Source: Adhaeribacter swui (lineage in GTDB: Bacteria; Bacteroidota; Bacteroidia; Cytophagales; Hymenobacteraceae). Taken from it: a stretch of DNA of 64,000 nt. The notes beneath the pieces were generated by a model that was not told the DNA's origin, did no database searches, and saw nothing but the letters and a program-made list of their open reading frames with translations. Both the position numbers and the translations under genes were made by a program. Location: positions 4,842,585-4,906,584 of the forward strand of contig NZ_CP055156.1 in NCBI RefSeq assembly GCF_014217805.1, given 5' to 3'. Position 1 is the first letter of the stretch; every line of letters begins with the position of its first letter. This document shows positions 62,244 to 64,000 of the stretch, piece after piece.

Positions 62244-62835
62244 GCTGTTATTTTTAAATGATGAAACAAGGGCTGTTTAATTTAGAGCCCGCTACGGGCT
62301 TACAACATCCAATATAAAAAGATATTTAAATAAAAGTAAGATTATACCGGGTTTATCTTACCAGTCAACTTTTAAGAAGCAACTTTTCTGGTCGGAAGAA
62401 CAGGAAATAAAAATGAAATACTTGCCATGGCTTAACGCCCTTTAATAGCTTAACAGCCGTAGACTTGCCGGTAAAACCCAGAAATCAACTTAAAAAGAAA
62501 GATGTAGGAAATTGAGTAGCATCTCCCGCCAGCGGGTAGCTGTCGGGCATTAATAGAGGGAAGTTTTCAACTTCTGGTCAGTTGAAAACTGGCCATAATA
62601 AGTAGCTTCAAGATATACTGCGGTAATCTTGAAGCAGGTTTATGGAGTTAATTTACAGCTGGTGACCTTGGGTAAACACCTCATTTTACATGGTTGCCTA
62701 ATCAAACTTTAAAACGATAAATCTCTAAAATTTTAAATTTTAAAATTTAGCATTTGCCAGATTGTCCATATAGGCATTATGCCATTAGGTATTAAGCAAG
62801 ACTTTAGAGTAATTCTAAAACTACACAGCGTTAGG
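62244..62835. other. Non-coding region with three consecutive hairpins
   Basis: About 590 bp between the Tat oxidoreductase start and the AsmA-like stop. Stems can be drawn at 62525-62536 (CCCG/CGGG), 62562-62590 (AGTTTTCAAC/GTTGAAAACT) and 62604-62635 (GCTTCAAGAT/ATCTTGAAGC). A/T palindromic strings lie at 62725-62755. I see no convincing open frame. Confidence 0.5.
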
Positions 62836-64000
62836 TTATTTAGCAGTGAGGGGTTGGTTAAATGTAAACGAGGTATCTAATTGATGCTGGCGAAGGACGT
62901 TGTTAAATTCGCTCAAGAGAGCTTTGTTGTTCGTTATCCGATCTTTTTTGTTGCCCAATTTTACTTTATACTTGTCTTGTTCGCGCGTTAAAATTAAATG
63001 TTGCAGGTTCGAGCTGGACAAAGTAGCCGTAGAATCCTGGATTTTCTCGATGCGTTTTTTATTATTTCCAAAAAGCACATTAAATACATTTATATCCATA
63101 TTTAAATCGGCGCTACCTCCCATTTTGTATTTTCCGCTTAATTCAAAATCGGTTAAATTGCTGTTCATGCGCACCTTTGGCGTAATAAACTGGTTGTTTT
63201 GCATCACAAACCGGGTGGTTACATCGTCGAAGAACAAGTGGCGGGTTCGCTCATTTCTTAAAAAACGAAGGGCATTTTGAATAGGGGCAACTTCAATTAA
63301 CTCCATGCCTCGGAAAGTAGCATTGGCATAAGCAGCCGTTCGCTCAAATGCCGGCGAAAAAGTTTGGTCTAACGCGGTTGTAAGCGAAACTTGACATTCT
63401 GCTTCGCCCCGGATGCTGTTGCTGCTGAGCACATCCATGTTCATTTGGTTTGCTACTGCAAATAGTTGTTGTAAATTAATGCCTTTTACCTGGGCTTGTA
63501 GCCGCAAAGGGTAAATATTATGCGCATTGTTTATTTGTAAATTACCATGGCTGTTAATTTGTCCGCCAAATGCATTTAAAGATAACTGACTAAGCTGCGC
63601 CCGTTCTTTATTTAAATTTACCCGCAAAAGCAAGTTTGACCCATGTAAATACTCGTATTGCACCCGATGGGCAGTTACCTTTAAAGCCGCAAAAAAGCTG
63701 TTTTTTTGCAGATTTGCTTTCCGGCGTTTACTGTTTTGCCGGGTATTACCTTCAGATTGTGGCACTAATTTTTTTAACTCGGCCAGGTGCAGCATAAAAG
63801 TTTGTAAATTTAAAAAATCGTAATGCAGATTTGCTTGCAGGTAAGGCGATCGGATGCCGGCTCTTGTTAACTGAAAACCACCCGTAGCAGTAGCATTACC
63901 ACCTTCGGACGAAGTGAACCGCATGTTTGTTAAAGTAACCCGCTGGCCTAACTGATTTACCTGAAATTTTAAATTCCGGAGCGCTTCTTTGCTGGTTACA
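62836..64000 (-). CDS. AsmA-like protein, C-terminal part (N-terminus outside window)
   Basis: The frame is open from the window edge to a stop at 62836 (388 codons); a Met at 63924 lies inside it and is not the start, because in-frame sequence continues upstream as VTSKEALRNLKFQVNQLG. Residues with GMELIEVAPIQNALRFLRNERTRHLFFDDVTTRFVMQNNQF, given here only as a landmark, match the AsmA C-terminal region, with beta-helical repeats before it. AsmA/TamB-like proteins sit in the periplasm, anchored in the inner membrane, and help lipid transport or outer-membrane biogenesis. Confidence 0.75.
   Translation of the reverse strand, partial: VTSKEALRNLKFQVNQLGQRVTLTNMRFTSSEGGNATATGGFQLTRAGIRSPYLQANLHYDFLNLQTFMLHLAELKKLVPQSEGNTRQNSKRRKANLQKNSFFAALKVTAHRVQYEYLHGSNLLLRVNLNKERAQLSQLSLNAFGGQINSHGNLQINNAHNIYPLRLQAQVKGINLQQLFAVANQMNMDVLSSNSIRGEAECQVSLTTALDQTFSPAFERTAAYANATFRGMELIEVAPIQNALRFLRNERTRHLFFDDVTTRFVMQNNQFITPKVRMNSNLTDFELSGKYKMGGSADLNMDINVFNVLFGNNKKRIEKIQDSTATLSSSNLQHLILTREQDKYKVKLGNKKDRITNNKALLSEFNNVLRQHQLDTSFTFNQPLTAK

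Overview
The window reads as a chromosomal stretch from a Bacteroidota bacterium, most likely order Cytophagales; a Hymenobacteraceae/Adhaeribacter-like genome is my guess, not proven. Supporting signs are an STN/TonB-dependent receptor next to a DUF4249 lipoprotein, PorT (type IX secretion) overlapping menG/ubiE, a DUF5606 gene, FtsK-LolA and RnhA-TrmN6 neighbours, promoters of the Bacteroidota type (TTTG-N19-TAnnTTTG) and a near absence of Shine-Dalgarno sequences. Intergenic DNA is very A/T rich and carries the same TTTTAAAATTT-like string almost everywhere. I see no prophage, IS element, CRISPR array or plasmid gene.

Layout. 1-3.5 kb: end of a surface-glycan-like group (2OG dioxygenase, cut by the window edge; FemAB/GNAT-like protein; polytopic membrane protein). 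3.7-8.6 kb: acyl-ACP desaturase, a VWA protein with its MoxR/Mg-chelatase-like ATPase, and a ZIP metal transporter. 9.1-15.1 kb (minus strand): cyclophilin, rsgA, KDO transferase, aspartate kinase, DUF5606, a TonB C-terminal-domain protein, engB. 15.6-21.5 kb: PD40/TPR protein, menG, porT, SDR, a VOC gene broken by a stop codon, saccharopine dehydrogenase-like protein. 21.5-25.1 kb (minus): trmN6-like, rnhA, MarC-like, class V aminotransferase, aroQ. 25.3-32.1 kb: xerD, then TonB receptor, DUF4249 lipoprotein and an MG2/plug-like secreted protein. 32.1-46.9 kb: CAP protein, pyrD, ftsK, lolA, GNAT, FAD/Fe-S dehydrogenase fusion, lipoprotein of unknown function, smpB, NlpC/P60 peptidase, HNH nuclease, rpsA. 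47.0 kb: tRNA-Cys with a textbook promoter. 47.2-50.4 kb (minus): response regulator, NTF2-like protein, membrane AraC regulator. 50.7-52.9 kb: sulfotransferase-like/class IV aminotransferase pair and a SUKH protein. 53.1-62.2 kb: a probable carbohydrate-catabolic region (HUMPS-family enzyme, MDR and SDR dehydrogenases, two sugar isomerase-like TIM barrels, two Gfo/Idh/MocA oxidoreductases, NagX-like membrane acetyltransferase), with one isomerase/oxidoreductase set cytosolic and one carrying Tat signals. 62.8-64 kb: C-terminal part of an AsmA-like protein.

The most unusual structure is a non-coding element of about 235 bp present twice in opposite orientation (8760-8992 and 59436-59671), each copy lying between convergent genes. 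Each contains the same ordered set of inverted repeats, including a hairpin whose loop is complementary to a downstream segment; the two copies differ there by a compensatory base-pair change, which suggests a selected RNA or single-stranded DNA fold. Other points for a second look are a hairpin at the expected 5' end of the rpsA transcript, the nonsense-broken VOC gene, the sulfotransferase-like/aminotransferase pair, and an MDR dehydrogenase without its structural zinc cysteines.
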